Position numbers and translations under genes: made by a program. This document shows positions 26,101-40,803 of a stretch of DNA of 64,000 bases, one piece after another. Under the pieces are notes generated by a model, which made no database searches, was not told the origin of the DNA, and saw only the letters and a list, made by a program, of their open reading frames with translations. The DNA is taken from the NCBI GenBank assembly GCA_013400155.1, contig VXBM01000220.1, positions 160,021-224,020 of the forward strand, in the 5' to 3' direction. Every line of letters begins with the position of its first letter. Position 1 is the stretch's first letter. Source of the DNA: Helopsaltes ochotensis (lineage: Eukaryota; Chordata; Aves; Passeriformes; Locustellidae).

Positions 26101-29100
26101 ATAATCAAGTATGTGAAGAAACTAATTGGTCTCTAGAGATACAATTATTTAGAATAGCATCATTTGTTTTATCACACATTCATAAAAGGTTCATTGCATT
26201 CTCTATTAGCCCTATCNGCAGGACTCAAATGTATACTGAGTAAGTTTTCAGACAATATTCAACTGGGAGGAGTTGTTGACACCCTTAAAGGCAGAGAGGC
26301 CCTGCAGAAAGACCTTGACAAATAGAGACCATGCAATCACCAGCTACATGAAGTTCAATAAAGGAAAGTGCTGGATTCTACACCTGGGATGGTGTAGATG
26401 GCAACTCTGGATTTATGTATAGACTCAGGAACAAGATGCTGGAGACCACTGCCATGGAAAGATCTGGGTCAATGGCAAGTTGAATCTGAGCTGGCAGTGT
26501 CCTGGCAGCCAGGAGGGCCAAGCAGGTCCTGGGGTGCATCAGGCACAGCATGGCCAGCCAGGCAAGGGAAGGGGTTGTTCCGCTCTGCTCACCTCGAGTC
26601 CTATGTGCAGTTTTGGGCAGCACAACACTCAAAGGATATAAAGCTGCTGGAGAGTGTCCAAAGAAGGACTGCAAAGATTGTGAAGGATCTAGAGAAGAAG
26701 CCATATGAGGAGTGGTTGAGATCACCTGGCTTGTTCAGCCTGAAGGAGATTGAGGGCAGACCACACAGCAGTCAACAACTTCCTCATGAGGGGAAGAGGA
26801 GGTGCAGACACTGATTTCTTCAGTTTATTTTGGATATTAGAAAAAGGTTTTTCCTCCAGAGGATGTCTGGGCACTGGAATGGGCTCCCCAGGGCAGTAGT
26901 CACAGCACCAGCCTGACAGAGTTCAAGCAGCATTTGGAAAATGCTCTCAGGCACAGGGTGTGACTCTTGGGGTCTCCTGTGCAGAGCCAGGTGCTGAACT
27001 TTGATGATCCTTGTAGGTCCCTTCCAACACAGGATATTCCACAATTCAAGCTGTATCAGAGGCTCTTACACCCCATGAAGTGACCTTTAGGACTTTTATC
27101 ATGCACAATGAAAAGTACATCCTTTAGCCACCATACCCAATATGTGAAAGATACAGGAATATTGTCATAATCAAGTATGTGAAGAAGCTAATTGGTCTCT
27201 AGAGATACAATTATTTAGAATAGCATCATTTGTTTTATCACACATTCATAAAAGGTTCATTGCATTCTCTATTAGCCCTATCAAATATATTTCAGCTCAA
27301 TGCAGAGATTTATCTTTACATTAGTGATAACACTCTACAGTGACTGATTTGCAAACACAAGCATTGAATTTTAATTGTACATGCATTAATAAAACACTTA
27401 GCAACTACCTACTGCTGAGAAGGAAATAAATGTATTTAGCTTTGATTATTTGTTATTAGTATTCTTGCTGTTACTCTTCATTTTCTTATCTTGTTGTTTT
27501 CAGTAAATTTTTCTTATCTCAACCCATAATCTTTGCCTTTTGTGCTTTCCGCTTGGGGGGGGAGGGGAAGTGAATGTTGTCGCAGTTTTGGTTGGAGAAC
27601 TAGAGAGGTGAATACCATTCCTAAACCACAATGTTGCTATAAAAGACAAAATACATTTTGACGAATTACATTTTGCACTGATCTGATTTGAATGTTCTTT
27701 ATGTTTCAAGAAAACTTCTGAAGATGTTAACAAAAATCAATGGACAATTATGGAAATTATGAAAATGCAAGAATCAGCAGACGTTTTCAAGAAAGTTTTA
27801 GTGCAAAATAAATATATAGATACTTATCTATATTTTCCAAGTCTATAACTATTTGTGGCTTTGGGGTTTTCTTGAGTCAAAGAGTATCTTTGCATGTATA
27901 TTGACTCAATCATTTCCATAAACTTCTCTAAAAAAAGAACTATCCCTGCTTTTAGGTCAAACAGTATAATCTCCAACATATCAAATACATCTGGATGATT
28001 TCTACTGTTTTAACTCCCGTATTTCAATATATGCAAACCAGAAACACAGAAATGAAAGAAAATCAGCAGACAATTAGCTGACAAAAAGCCAAAAGCGGCA
28101 CATGAACATAATGACTTCTGCAGACCATAGGAAATAAAATTTAAGTCGTGAAGATGAGGTCTAAAAAAAACCCAGAACAAAACAAATCCCCCAAAACCAC
28201 ACAAAATAAATTACCTTAATAACCTTAAGAGTTCAACAGCTCAGTGTTTTAATTGTTTAGCAAACACAGTGTATTCACATTTCTCAGTGTGGCTTGCAAA
28301 ATCTTAGATCTAGAAACAGCTGTATTACAAAAAAACCACCCCTTGTTATGGTTCTTCAAGGCACTATAAAAACTTCTATGGGCACTTAAGTAGGACAAGC
28401 TTTCTTGCTACAGTTGTAAGAAAAACTAAGTTTTATCTCTGATGCTAGTGCCCTTTTATTTTAAATAATGATATTAAATAACATAAGGGCTATTAGAGTA
28501 AAACAAAAAATATTTTTTTGCATTGATGAAATATCTAGATAACGAAAATACCTCCTGCTCTACTGAGATTTTCTTTTATTCAGTATTCCACAGCAATGAC
28601 ATCACTTAAATTATTCATACTTTTGAACAGCTTAACTAATTACACAGTCAAATTTCAAGCAGCAGAATCAGAAAAATTACTTTAGCATATCTTTGTGTCA
28701 TTCTATTAAAGGAATTTGTCTCTGATCATTACTCTGGTCAAAATGCTGTTAATCTTAGGGTGGGGGTGAGAGCTATGGATTATGCTGTTACCTTTACCGC
28801 ATTTTCAGCAAATTTATTCTTTTAAAGCAAATATCTTCTTATAGCTAAACCCCGACAAATTAAAATTGGTATTAAATTACATTCAATTGTCATGGTTAAT
28901 ATTAAATAGGAGGATTGGGCTAGATGATCTCCAGAGGTCCCTTGTAACCCTAACAATTCTGTGATTAGTGCTTATATTAATGACAAATCATTACAGTCAA
29001 GATTATTAAGTTTGCATACATTTGTACCTTTGGGAAAAACTTAATCTCTGAAGATCCAAATGGGAAAAAACCCCTATGTATGTAATAGTGTTGAAAACCC

Positions 29101-32100
29101 TGCAGGAAAAAAGCCTGATTTGTTCTCTATAAAGGGTAATTTCTTGGGGAGTATAAAACCAATAATGTCCAAAAATCTTACTGTGCAGTGACATTTACCC
29201 ATTAGGACAATTTTGAGTTAGAAAGGCTTACTCTGGAAAAGTTGTGGAATTCAGCAGGATCTCAAGCAATATTTATTACAGCCAACCTGACAGAACGTAT
29301 AATTAAAACAAAGAACAGCAGCTACACACTATGGAAAGCTTCTGTGTGAGAATGAGCTGACAAATTAAAATATTAATCTTAAAGCTGCTCCCCTGGGGTC
29401 ACAAGTGAGAGCTGTGAGAGTTGTGAACGCTGAAAAAACTTGCAAGCTTTGCTGATTTTGATCAGCTGACAGGTAAAATAACTGGAAATAGGATAACTCC
29501 CATGTCACTTTTATTGATATTGATGTCATCCTATAAAGAAAAAGTATGAGGGTTTTTTTGGTCAAATCCTTCCAGCCATTTCTGCCAGTAGTGAAATGAT
29601 GTACTTACTACATTTCTTCCTGACCACAAGCTGAAATATTCAAACAAATTTGATTCAAAATCAGAATATTTTTCCATAGGGAATATTCAGAATGATGAAA
29701 CAGATTTCATATAGAAGAAGAAAATCCCCCAGCCAGTGACTACTATGAAGAGTTATATTTAATATGTAAAAGAAAAAAAAAAATCTATTTTTAATGAAAG
29801 CCTATGGTACAAATGATGCAAAAAGAATCAGTCACCACCCAACTCTCACCACTGGCCTAATGCTTAGCTAGTCCCTGAGCAATGTCTGTCTTGAGAAAAA
29901 GCAGTTTCCCCTCCAGTTTTATTGCTGAGCACTCTGTTACACAGCATGGAGCATCTTCTTGGTCAGTTTTAGTCAGCTTCCCTGTTTGTGTCCCGTCCCA
30001 GGCCATTTGCTAGGGGGCAGGCAGAAGGAGGAGACCATGAAGGTCTTGATGCTGCACAGGCACACAGTTTTAGGTGAGCCTAAAACTGTGTTGGGGTGTT
30101 ACCAACACAGTTTTGGTCATAAATCTAAGATACAACACTGTACTGGCTTTTATGAAGAAAAATAAGCTCTATCCCACACAAAAACAATACAAAGCCTAAT
30201 ACACTTTTCCCTGTCAAGGCAGTCCAAAGTGTTAACACATCTCCTGATGCAATTTTGTCGTTTTGTTTCAAACTGAATTCACCAAAGTATTGACATTTCT
30301 TTTAGAGTGAGTGGGAGATTTAGACAGCAACATGCCCTGAAGATGAACCACAGGATTTTTCTAAACAAAGGTATTTGTTGCAGACATTGTGTCAATACTA
30401 TTGATTGAGCTTCTGCTTAAGTAGTGTTAATTGTTATTGAGAAACATAATGCATTAACCTGCTACAATGAAGGCATGGAACACAGTGTATTTGTCAACAG
30501 ATTCCTGTTTCTTCATCTGGTGACTTCAAGAATTCTGTGTTTGCTATTTAAGCAGCATATTCAAAATCACCAACTTCTATTACCACATAAACTGACAATA
30601 AAAGTTATGGTTCACAAGTAATAATGAAGACTGAGTAAGAACTGATCAAGGTCAGGATGAAATCAGTCAAGAGCAATGGTTGGAAAACACCAAATGAGAA
30701 ATGCAGCATCTGATCTGAGAGTGATTGGCTGTGCCAGCCCTGTCCTCAGGGTAATCCAGGAGCTATACATTTAAGGGCAGTATTCTAGCCCCATCCCAAT
30801 CACCTAAGATTCGTATGACTGACATATTTTTATGTGAGAATAGTTTTTTCTGCAAATTATGCACATTACTTTCATCTACTCTCATCTGTTTCAATCAACC
30901 ACTGTCAATAAAAAACAGCTTGAATGCTGCTCTTATAGACAGCATTTTACAAAAACCCCATCTCTTCTTCCACCCTCCAAGCTGTACTGAACCACTGAAA
31001 ACAACACTTTAGAATTAAGCAAGTAACCACAGAAAGCTCAAGAAGAAATTACAAGTTTTGCTAAACTGAAAGTTTCTCCTATTCTGTCAAGATTAAGGTG
31101 ACTCCCACATATTAGCTCTCTTCATCAAACAAAATCATATATTTTGTTGAAAGAAAGAATTATGCCACAAAAAATATAAGTTAAGAGCTGCTCATTACAG
31201 CAAGATAGCACTGAAGACACAAAGGCAAATCTCCTTCCACTGCTAAGACTATCATGAAATTGTTCACAATAAGGAACAACTTAGTCTAGAACAATAACCA
31301 AGAAACACCACAATAATTATAAAGGATTAAGTGAACTCTAGGCATCCAACCCAGAAAGCTATGGTATTTTAAAATCAACGTTATCTAGACTGATGTAGTT
31401 TCGACCAATGGTGGCATTTCACACATCCATCAGCTGCCTCTCCTTGCTGAGCACATTTGTTTTGTTGAAATTATCATTACCAGAGAGTTACATTTCCTAC
31501 ACTAACATTAACCCAAGGATTTCCATCACATCTGTAACACAATAGCTGATTATAAAGGTCCACAGGACAAGCACATTCTTCCCCTCCTCTTTCATCCCTG
31601 TCACCTCCCTGCCAACTGTTACACATCCTTTCATGTCTATTGGTGCTGGGCTGACAGCCTTGGTTAAGAGCTCTCTTGAATAAAAGAGGGAAGAGCTACT
31701 AAAGAGACCCCAACAGAAAAAAACATTTCTGACCTCTCTTAAATAGCCATGTGAAAGCCTTATTAAATAGCTTGAGATAATATGTAGAAGATTATAGAAA
31801 CAGTACTTCTATGATTGTAATCCTGTAAGATAATACACTCTTACAACTTAATGAATTCCTGTATCACATGAATGGAATGTTCTCTAGATAATTTCAATAT
31901 TTAAATTATCATCCAGAAAGGATGACTAAGTGATCTGAAAGACAGAACATTCATAAGAAGTAGAATCTTCACTGGATTTCCAGCTTTAAAAACTTGAATC
32001 TGAACTTAATTCTGAACATCAGCTTCTCAATTTCTCTTTCAAAGATAACTTCCCAACTTTTATTTGGTCCATAAAATCTAGAAGTCTCACAGCCTGCACA

Positions 32101-35100
32101 GGAGAATTGCCATGGACTTTCACCTTCTTTGAAAGTAAACAAAACACTTCTGTAAGTCTTAGCACCTGAATCTGGAAAGTTTATGGCCTTCAAAAAGCAT
32201 TCGTTTCCCAGTCTGGTAACTATTTTGATATAAGCGGTACATATTCTGCACCTAATGCAGCCTTTACAATCATGTAACATTAAGAATCATTGTACCCCCA
32301 AGGGATACAATCAATGGTTCCACGTTTGTAAAAATCTTATTCTGCCCTGAAAAGTAATACGGGTTTCAGAGTAAGACGTGATCTCAAATTTAAACTGGTT
32401 ACAGTATTTTCCCCTGTTCTCATGTGGGCTAGGCAATTTCTTCTGACATATCTGGATCTTTGAATATCCATCAATACCAAAACCAGCCAGGAACAGATGT
32501 AAATGTAAGAAGGTGAGCGAATATTACATATTACGTTGATGTAAAGAGACTTCGACATTAAAAATTAATCTAATCTGGTATTTTGTCCAAAGCATGTAAG
32601 AAAGAAAAAGGAAAAAAAAACCAGAACAAGTATATTATAATCACTCTTTAAACCTCAATAAACTATTCAGATTTGACCTTATATTTTTCAGTCTTCCTGA
32701 TTTGCAATACATGAAATAAAACCTGTAGTATCAGTCACAGTATTTACATCTGCACACAATTTATTTTTGTGTATCTGAAATCTTTTACGTTTAGGGCCAA
32801 AAGAGGGCAAATTTATCTCAACTCTTTAAATGACGAAGAAGAAGCATATTTCATTCCTGCTAGTAATTAAATAATACCTATCACTCTGGGAGTTATACAG
32901 ATGCTTGCAAGTTATTTGTAACAATAACAAAGAACACCTTGTGCATCATAACATTATACTTCTAAAAAGGTCCTACCAATTACAGAGAATCTAGGAGGCA
33001 AAATGGTCATCTTTACTGTTCAGCATCTTCATTAGTAAGCAACAAAACAAGATAAGCCTTATTGACAACAGAGATAAATTTCTTCCTCTGTTCTCATTAG
33101 TTGTGTCAGCTCCTTAGATTTCCAAGGTACATTATAAGATGGGAAAAAAAAATCAGTCTAGTGGTTAACATCCCAGTTCTTGTTTTAGCCTTGAGTTTAA
33201 CCTATTTTCCACCAAAAAGAAAGGTACATGCTTTTCTTAGATTGACTGACTGACGAATGTGTGTATATTTATGATTCCTGCAGTGAGTACAGCCTATGTA
33301 GCGAGTCCAGAGATGGACTGCTGGCCAGGTCTTGCAAACAATACTGTCATCACAGCTGCACTCAGAAGAGGCTGTGAAGTCTATCTGAGGACCTGAGTAA
33401 ATGCTCTGATTTTCAGAGTTATACCTAGATCAAGGCTAGTACTCTACTCACTAGCTGAATTATGCTTGACATGTTTGCATGAGCTTTCTTAATCACAACC
33501 TTGTGAAAATCTTCTAAATGAGAAACTGATGGAATAAAATTTCTTCATTTTTGCATTCCTATCAAGAATGAACCCTGTAGAGCACTCACAGTATCCAGGT
33601 ACTCAATAGCCAACTAATTGTGATCTGAAGTTTACAGTGAATGAAGAGAAGTCTGCTATGCTCCTGGAAGGGGGATAAGGGAGTCTGAAATACCTTAATT
33701 TGTCTAAAGTGAAAGCATATGCCACTAAAAACCTGTCCAGGCCATCTCCAAACTGGAAGCCTTAAGTCAACACTGTAGAGACCTTTACACTCTGTATCTT
33801 CCTGCCCAAATCTATAACCAGTTTTAAAGCATCATATTAGCGCCAGCCTTTAGAGGAGAAGGAAGGAGGGGAGAAGGAAACAGAAAGCAAAATGTTTATA
33901 TAGGTGAGCAAACAGAGTATGTACTGATTAGCAAAACCGCACCTGGCCAAGGTAGTAATTTTATAGCTTTGCCAAATATAGATAAAAGCAAATATGGAAA
34001 AACCTGTTTGATGTTTAGTGGTCTGGCAGTGGAGAGGGCACAGAAAATGTTATACAGATCCATCAACTATATATTAATGAAGAAAAATATGTAATGCAAT
34101 AAAGTCTACAGTGAGTGAATGTGATGTACATCCAACCTGTTTTGCATTTTATGAGTGAGTTTAAATATTGTGGAGAGAGAGACAGAAAACCAATAAATTA
34201 TCTACTTAGAAAATTACTATTGTGCCACAGTGGGTATTCTAAAACAATCATTTTGTAAGTAATTCTGAAAAATCCAACACTTTGACCTAAGACATCACAA
34301 AGACTATACACTGTGTTCTCTTTCTTAATATTTTATATTAAACAGTAATTCTAATCCATCAATATCAAAATATCAAGTCATTGCAACTAAATTCTGTGAG
34401 TTGCTTTGCAAATGGTTTAAGTAGCCTGGAAGACATTTTTTTCTCTTTATCTTCTACCTAGACAGATGGTCTACAGCCCTGTATTTTAAATTTACCTCTC
34501 CAATGTCAGAAATCCTTTTTTCTTTAATAAATTATTANNNNNNNNNNNNNNNNNNNNNNNNNNNNNNNNNNNNNNNNNNNNNNNNNNNNNNNNNNNNNNN
34601 NNNNNNNNNNNNNNNNNNNNNNNNNNNAAAAAAATGTTACTAAATAAAACCATCCAAACAAGGTCGTCTCATTTCTTATGTCAATATGGATTATTGACAT
34701 AAATAATAATAAAAGAAAGAGCTTAGAAACCTGGGTTAGGAGCAAGCTTTCATATACATGTTAATTTGGAGACCAAATGAAAGATCCTAGGCACCTAAAA
34801 ACTAGCTTTTTTTTTTAAGTCAAAGAAGAGTAGAGACTACATTTTATTCCAAGGTGGATGCTGAATATATATAATTAAGCTAGGCTAGAACAACTGTTAA
34901 GTTAGTGGAATGGAAAACAGAATTAAACAGAATTAAAATGGGCTATTTTATGCATCAGCATCACCAGCAGACTTAGGAAAAAAAATGTACACAGAATTGA
35001 AATGGAGAAAAGATTAAAATATGGAGCATTTAATTGTTCAACAATAAAATATTAATAGTGTTTCTTTGTTGTAGATTTAGTTTTGCTGGACACAAAATTG

Positions 35101-38100
35101 ATTATGCATTAACAAATAAAACAACTCAAATTAAATCTTTATTTCTTTATTCCTTTAACCAGGCTCCTGAATCTGGAAGTTCTACTCCAGGTGACCTGGA
35201 AAGGGCTACGTTTTATTACAATGTGGAACAAATGGATCACCTCCCCACATCCCAGCTGTGGAATAACATTTAGCCCCTTTACCTACTATTACCAGAAAGT
35301 CTGGAGATGATGAATGTAGTTTAACTGATGTCATTTGCCTTGTCTTCACAGAGATTTAGTGTGGACCTTTTCAAACATTTAAATATGATTTTCCAATTTA
35401 TTTTTTGGAAGTCCTGGGCCTGGAAAGCCATATTCAAAGGTAATCTGAATTATAAGAACATGGGAGGAGGAAAAAAAAGGCTGATTTGTTCCACTGTAGT
35501 AGTGTATTCTGAGTTGCATGTTTTCAAAGGTTTACAATAATGCAATAGACCACCCAAAAATTCAAACAAATGAAAACCGGCAAAAAACTGCAGCCTTTGT
35601 ATTATACATACTGCAAATTAAAATACAGATATCAAACAAACATCGCATATGCAGAAGCAGGAAAAAAAATGTTAGTAAATAAAACTATCCAAACAAGGAT
35701 GATTACTTTCTTATGTCAATATGGGAACTGAGAAATATAAAGAAAATGCTAAAATTCTTCAGAAGAGAAATGACCTATGCTATCAAAGCAGAAAGAGAGC
35801 CATTATACATACTGAACTGATCCTATCTGTGTCAAGAGAAGAAGATCAGAAGCCTGAAAATGTCCACACTAATGAATTCCTGCTAGTCGTGATGGACTAC
35901 AATGTACTTAGTTTAGAAGTTTGATTTTTTGGAATGGAGATAATGCTGGACAAGTACAAGATAATTCACACTTCCTATTGACTATATTGTTCCAATATAA
36001 ATAGTAATGCCATTGCCTTATGACTTTCACAGGGACTGATAATGAAAAGCATGGTATACAGGATTTTCAGACAGAAGATCAAGAAATGATTCTTTAGACA
36101 GATCCTTTCTGACAGACACTAGAAAGAATTAAAATTCAAAAAGGTAACAAAAGGACAACTCTGCAGCAACTATACAGCAATTCATTAAGCACCATATAGC
36201 TCTGTTTATTTCAAATAAGTTCGTGGCTACGTGAGTTACAAACAAGATGAGGTCAAATATTCAGAGCAGTGTCATTAAGAAAAAGCTGTTATTTAATGCT
36301 TCATTTAAGTTTTCTGGTCTCATGTAACCTGAGAACTTACGCAAAATTTATTCTCAAGGGTCTAGGAATCTCAGAAATATTGAGATATGGATCTGGGTTA
36401 ATTCAACAAAATATGTTCCATAGAGATATTTTGAATAGTTATTACTATTGATGCACCACTTGCATTCACTTTCCAGTCTAGGAAAAAATGCTGTATTAAA
36501 TAACGTAGCAGTGAACTAATGTGGAAACATAAGAAATACTGGATTGCAGGAACAGAAAAGGAAGATTTTAGTTTTTGAAACAGCTGGGCATTCAGGTGGT
36601 GGTTTTTTCCCTTCAACCGATGCGTCTCTCAACCAAGGCTGCTTTTATTCCTTCTTTAAAAGAAACAGAAAAGCAATTCTATTTTTCATTTCTAATAGTT
36701 CTGACGTCATTATGAACATGGACAATCACCTTTTCACATCAGAGGTCAGCTAGATTAAAGCAAGTTTTATATAGGATGAAGAAATTCTGTCTGGTCTTGC
36801 TTGTTTATACACAAAGGTGACCAGAAGATATCTTTCACTGATCAAGTAATGCTCAGCAGCACAAAACAGAGCTGGCATCCATCTTATTTTAAGCCAAAAC
36901 TGATTAATTCCAAAATGCTGCAAAATATATTCAAACCCAAGCCTATGTTTTATCCATACACAAATGTATCCATGTAAGATTAATATACTGAGTATGTGCA
37001 AATCAGACTTGTACTTCAAAATCTATCAAAACCACTAAACTAATGAAGCTAGGTGAGGTGAAAGAGTGAAAGATATCTTAGTAAAAGAATTAGGGTGAAA
37101 CTGGCAGTGAATAGCACTGCCACTGTGACCATAAATTACATTCCAGATAAATTCCACCTCTGGGTAAGAAGCACCTCAAGAAGTCCTTGAGGTGGGCTGA
37201 CAGGACTGACAAATTGAGTGTGTCATAACTCAGGTGTGCTAATACCAATCGAAGAGTAAAAGAAAAACATCAACCTTCAGCTTACTTATCATCATTTTCT
37301 ATAGGAAAGCACAGCAAATACCAGCCACCTGCAGAGAGCATTTGAAACATGTTGCAAACTTTTTACCAATATCATCATTAGTTTATGAGTCCAGGCAGTT
37401 GTATTTCATCTTAGCTGTACAGCTGGAGGATGTGATCTCTAGTGTTCATTCCCTGTAATGCAACAAGGGAGCCAGGCTAGTTTTCCTTGCCTTAGGTAGG
37501 GTTTCCATAGATAAGGGCTTCTTTTTATTTTCTTTATACTTTATTTTTTTTGGTCATGATCTGGTCTTAGTGCTAATAAATGTTCAAATTTTTTAAAAAA
37601 GGCGGTTATTTACAGTTTTCCAACCCAACTACAATGATACACTCTGGGATTCTTCTAGGGTTCTACATGACCATAGAAATTAATGTCTCCACCTTCCTAC
37701 AACAATACAGTGTTAACGTTTAATTAGTCAACTGACATTAGGAATTTATTTTCTCTTTTACAGATTTCATCTGTCTGTCACCCAGGCTGCTTTTTTTCCT
37801 TCTGCAGAAGAAACAGAAAAGCAATTCTGTTTTACATTTCTAACAGTTCTGGAGAATATACAGAACAAGGATTAAGAGCTGAATGGACAGGTCACAAATG
37901 CCTTATAGAAAATCTTATATTCTCTCATTAATGCTCTTAATTACCGGCATTGAGGCCAGGACAGGTTGTTACTGTAAAATGGGTATTAGTTATAAATTAA
38001 GGAAATACCTAACTAGGATAAATTTCATATTAACACAACCTTTACCTGCTTTCCAAACTGAAAAATGTATTAAACTTGTAAAACTTTAAATTCTAATCAA

Positions 38101-40762
38101 AAACATTTATAAAATTACTGCTAACTTAAGTAAGCAATATTTTCAATAATAATTAAGATTTATACTAAATGACAATCTATCCCACCAGACAGTTTGAGAA
38201 TCAGTAACTATAACAAAGCACAGAATTCCAGTCTGGCTGTGTAAACATCAAAATCTATCATCTAGATAAAAAAAAAAAAAAAGAAAAAGAAAAAGAATCT
38301 CATTTCTATGGCAAGCAGCAATATTCTGCATCTTGAAGATAACACCTCACTTAAACCTTCACTCCTCAGAAAGTCAAGTAAATATGTAGCTTAATGCTAT
38401 CTACATTACCTTGTCTCAGAGTTATATGGATCAGAAAAAGGAATCAACCTTTATAATGATAAATGTCTCTTTCCAATTTATGGATCCCTACAAATTTTGC
38501 AAGAACATAATGTACCTTTTTTTTCACAAGGGTCCCCTTTCAGAAGTTAATTTGGAGCTCTGATTATATGCCAAATTTCTATGGAAAAAGATCTCAACTA
38601 TTCTTGTCCATTCTAATCTCAATACATGGCTTTACATGGGTTTTATTTTTAAGATCATTAAAATACATACAGTTAAGTAAAACTGCAAAGCAGAATTAAT
38701 CTTGACATGAATATGCAGGGCATAAGAGCAAGCATCTGAAATAGTCTTTGGCAGCAGAAAATTAGTTTCTAATATTTTAATCCCTAGAATGACAATAACT
38801 GAGTATTCGGTATACATTGGCAAGAAATACCTAAATAAACTGCAAAAAAAAAAAATTGTTTCTCTATGGGAACATGGCTAAATTTGATTGGTCATTTCAA
38901 ACCAGCAAAACACCACCAAAATAACAGATGTTGCAGATAATTCATCTTTGTTGTTGTTTCTTGTTTGTTGGGTTTTTTTTCACTTTGGTTGTTTTTATTT
39001 TAAATTATTATTATTGTTTGGGGGTCAAGTTCATTTCCATCAGAATTAATTTACAAGTGAACGTTTGCAAGAGTAGTATGTTCAAGTACACACTCTTTTC
39101 AATGTCTATCAGGTAAGAACTGAAATGAACAACCAACTACCAGGCATTTGATGGGAGGGAGGGCAACAATTGTCTTTTTTCCCATCCTAATTCACAGAAT
39201 CATAAAAATGCATGGGTTGGAAGGGACCGTAAAGATGATCTATTTCCAAAACCTCAGCATGGACAGGGATGCCACCCACTAGATCAGGATGCTCAGGGAA
39301 ATTCCTAACACAAGTTTTTGTTCATCTCCTTTAGTCAGTCATTAATCTTGCTCAGTATGGTAAATACCACTAATGCTTAGCAGGTCGCAAATGTGGTAAG
39401 CCAAGATGAGTAATATCGTATGGAAAAAGTACTCATTTCCATTCTTGCACTGGCATTTTATTCTTGGAGGAAAAATAGTGATTCATTAGTAACTCCTGAA
39501 AGGTGTCCTACAGAAAAGGTTACAGAGGTAAAGATGCCATCATTTTGGGTTTCCAAGAATATTTTGATTAATTCAGCAGAACAATTGTTAAATACTAATG
39601 CATATAGGTAGGACAAAGCTTAAAACCAAATGCATTTCTAATATGCATCTAAAGGTGGCAGCAAATGTTTGTTCTTTATTATAGGCCCAGAGTTAATCTT
39701 TGAAGAGAATGCTGAATCTCAAGGTTCTATCCAGAAATGAGAGTCAAATGCATCCTCAACGTCAGTTTATTGTTATGTCAAGAATCAAGCTATTCCAATG
39801 AACACAATCTCTAAGTGATGAAATTTCTGCATACCAGCCATCTCCAACTTGGCTTTTTATATTACCTGATGTAAAAGCACTACAACCTGACAAACATGGC
39901 CACCAAATAACAACATATCGTGAAGACACTCCGAATTAGACACATTCCAGTATCAGAACCTGTATGTTATAAAGGTACATAAGGGGAAAATATTTCCTTC
40001 CTCAGTCAAAAAAAGCTCTCTAGCCCCAAAGCTTGCCTTTCTTCTCTACCATAACATCCAGAATGCAGGTAAGCTATGGAGAGGGCTCACCTAAATTCTA
40101 AACGAAAGACAAACTTGAAATATTTAGTATAAAACACTAGTAGGAAGAATCTTGTTACAGTCTGCCTAAACTTGAATTTGTTCTTTGTTCTTGGAATGAG
40201 CACCCACACCTTCAGTCAGTTCTCATGACTGCTGCAAGTACTGATGTCATTAATCAAGTTAGAGAAAACAGTCTAGCCTATTTAGCTCTGCAGACTATAC
40301 TTACATGACACACAAATGAAAGTAAGGTAAAAAATGATTCTGTAGGAGAGTCAGAGGCAGGGTTCTGGTCTATAGGGGGAGTGTGTCTGTGTGTCTGTGT
40401 GTCTGTGTCTGTGTGAGAGAGAGAAAGGAAGTAAAAGGAAGAAAGCCACTAAGAGGGTCTGGAGTTCCACAGGAACACCCTTATTTACTTAAAGCTAAGA
40501 TCCTAAGCACTTCCTGCAGAAACAGGAAAAGCATGAATTTCACTTTCTTCACTTTTATTCTTTAGGAAGGAATAAGGTTCAACAAGATAAGTGGGCTTGT
40601 AAAAAAGCCCTTCAAGTTCTTTCATCTGCAGTTCCACTTAGCAAAAAGTGTTCTTTGGTGGCAACTTTTTTTTATTTTTGAAAATATGCATTACCTACAA
40701 GACATACATTACACATATGATGGGCATATCTATATAATGACTTAAAAAAACATGTGGGTGCA

Positions 40763-40803
<41 letters not shown>

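Noticed and set aside
34524..34745. 73-codon ORF across the N gap
   Set aside because: Thirty-one of its residues are undetermined. The ORF is an artefact of translating the gap.
40383..40565. Cys/Val-rich 60-codon ORF
   Set aside because: Its start lies in a GTGTCT microsatellite, and the composition follows the repeat.
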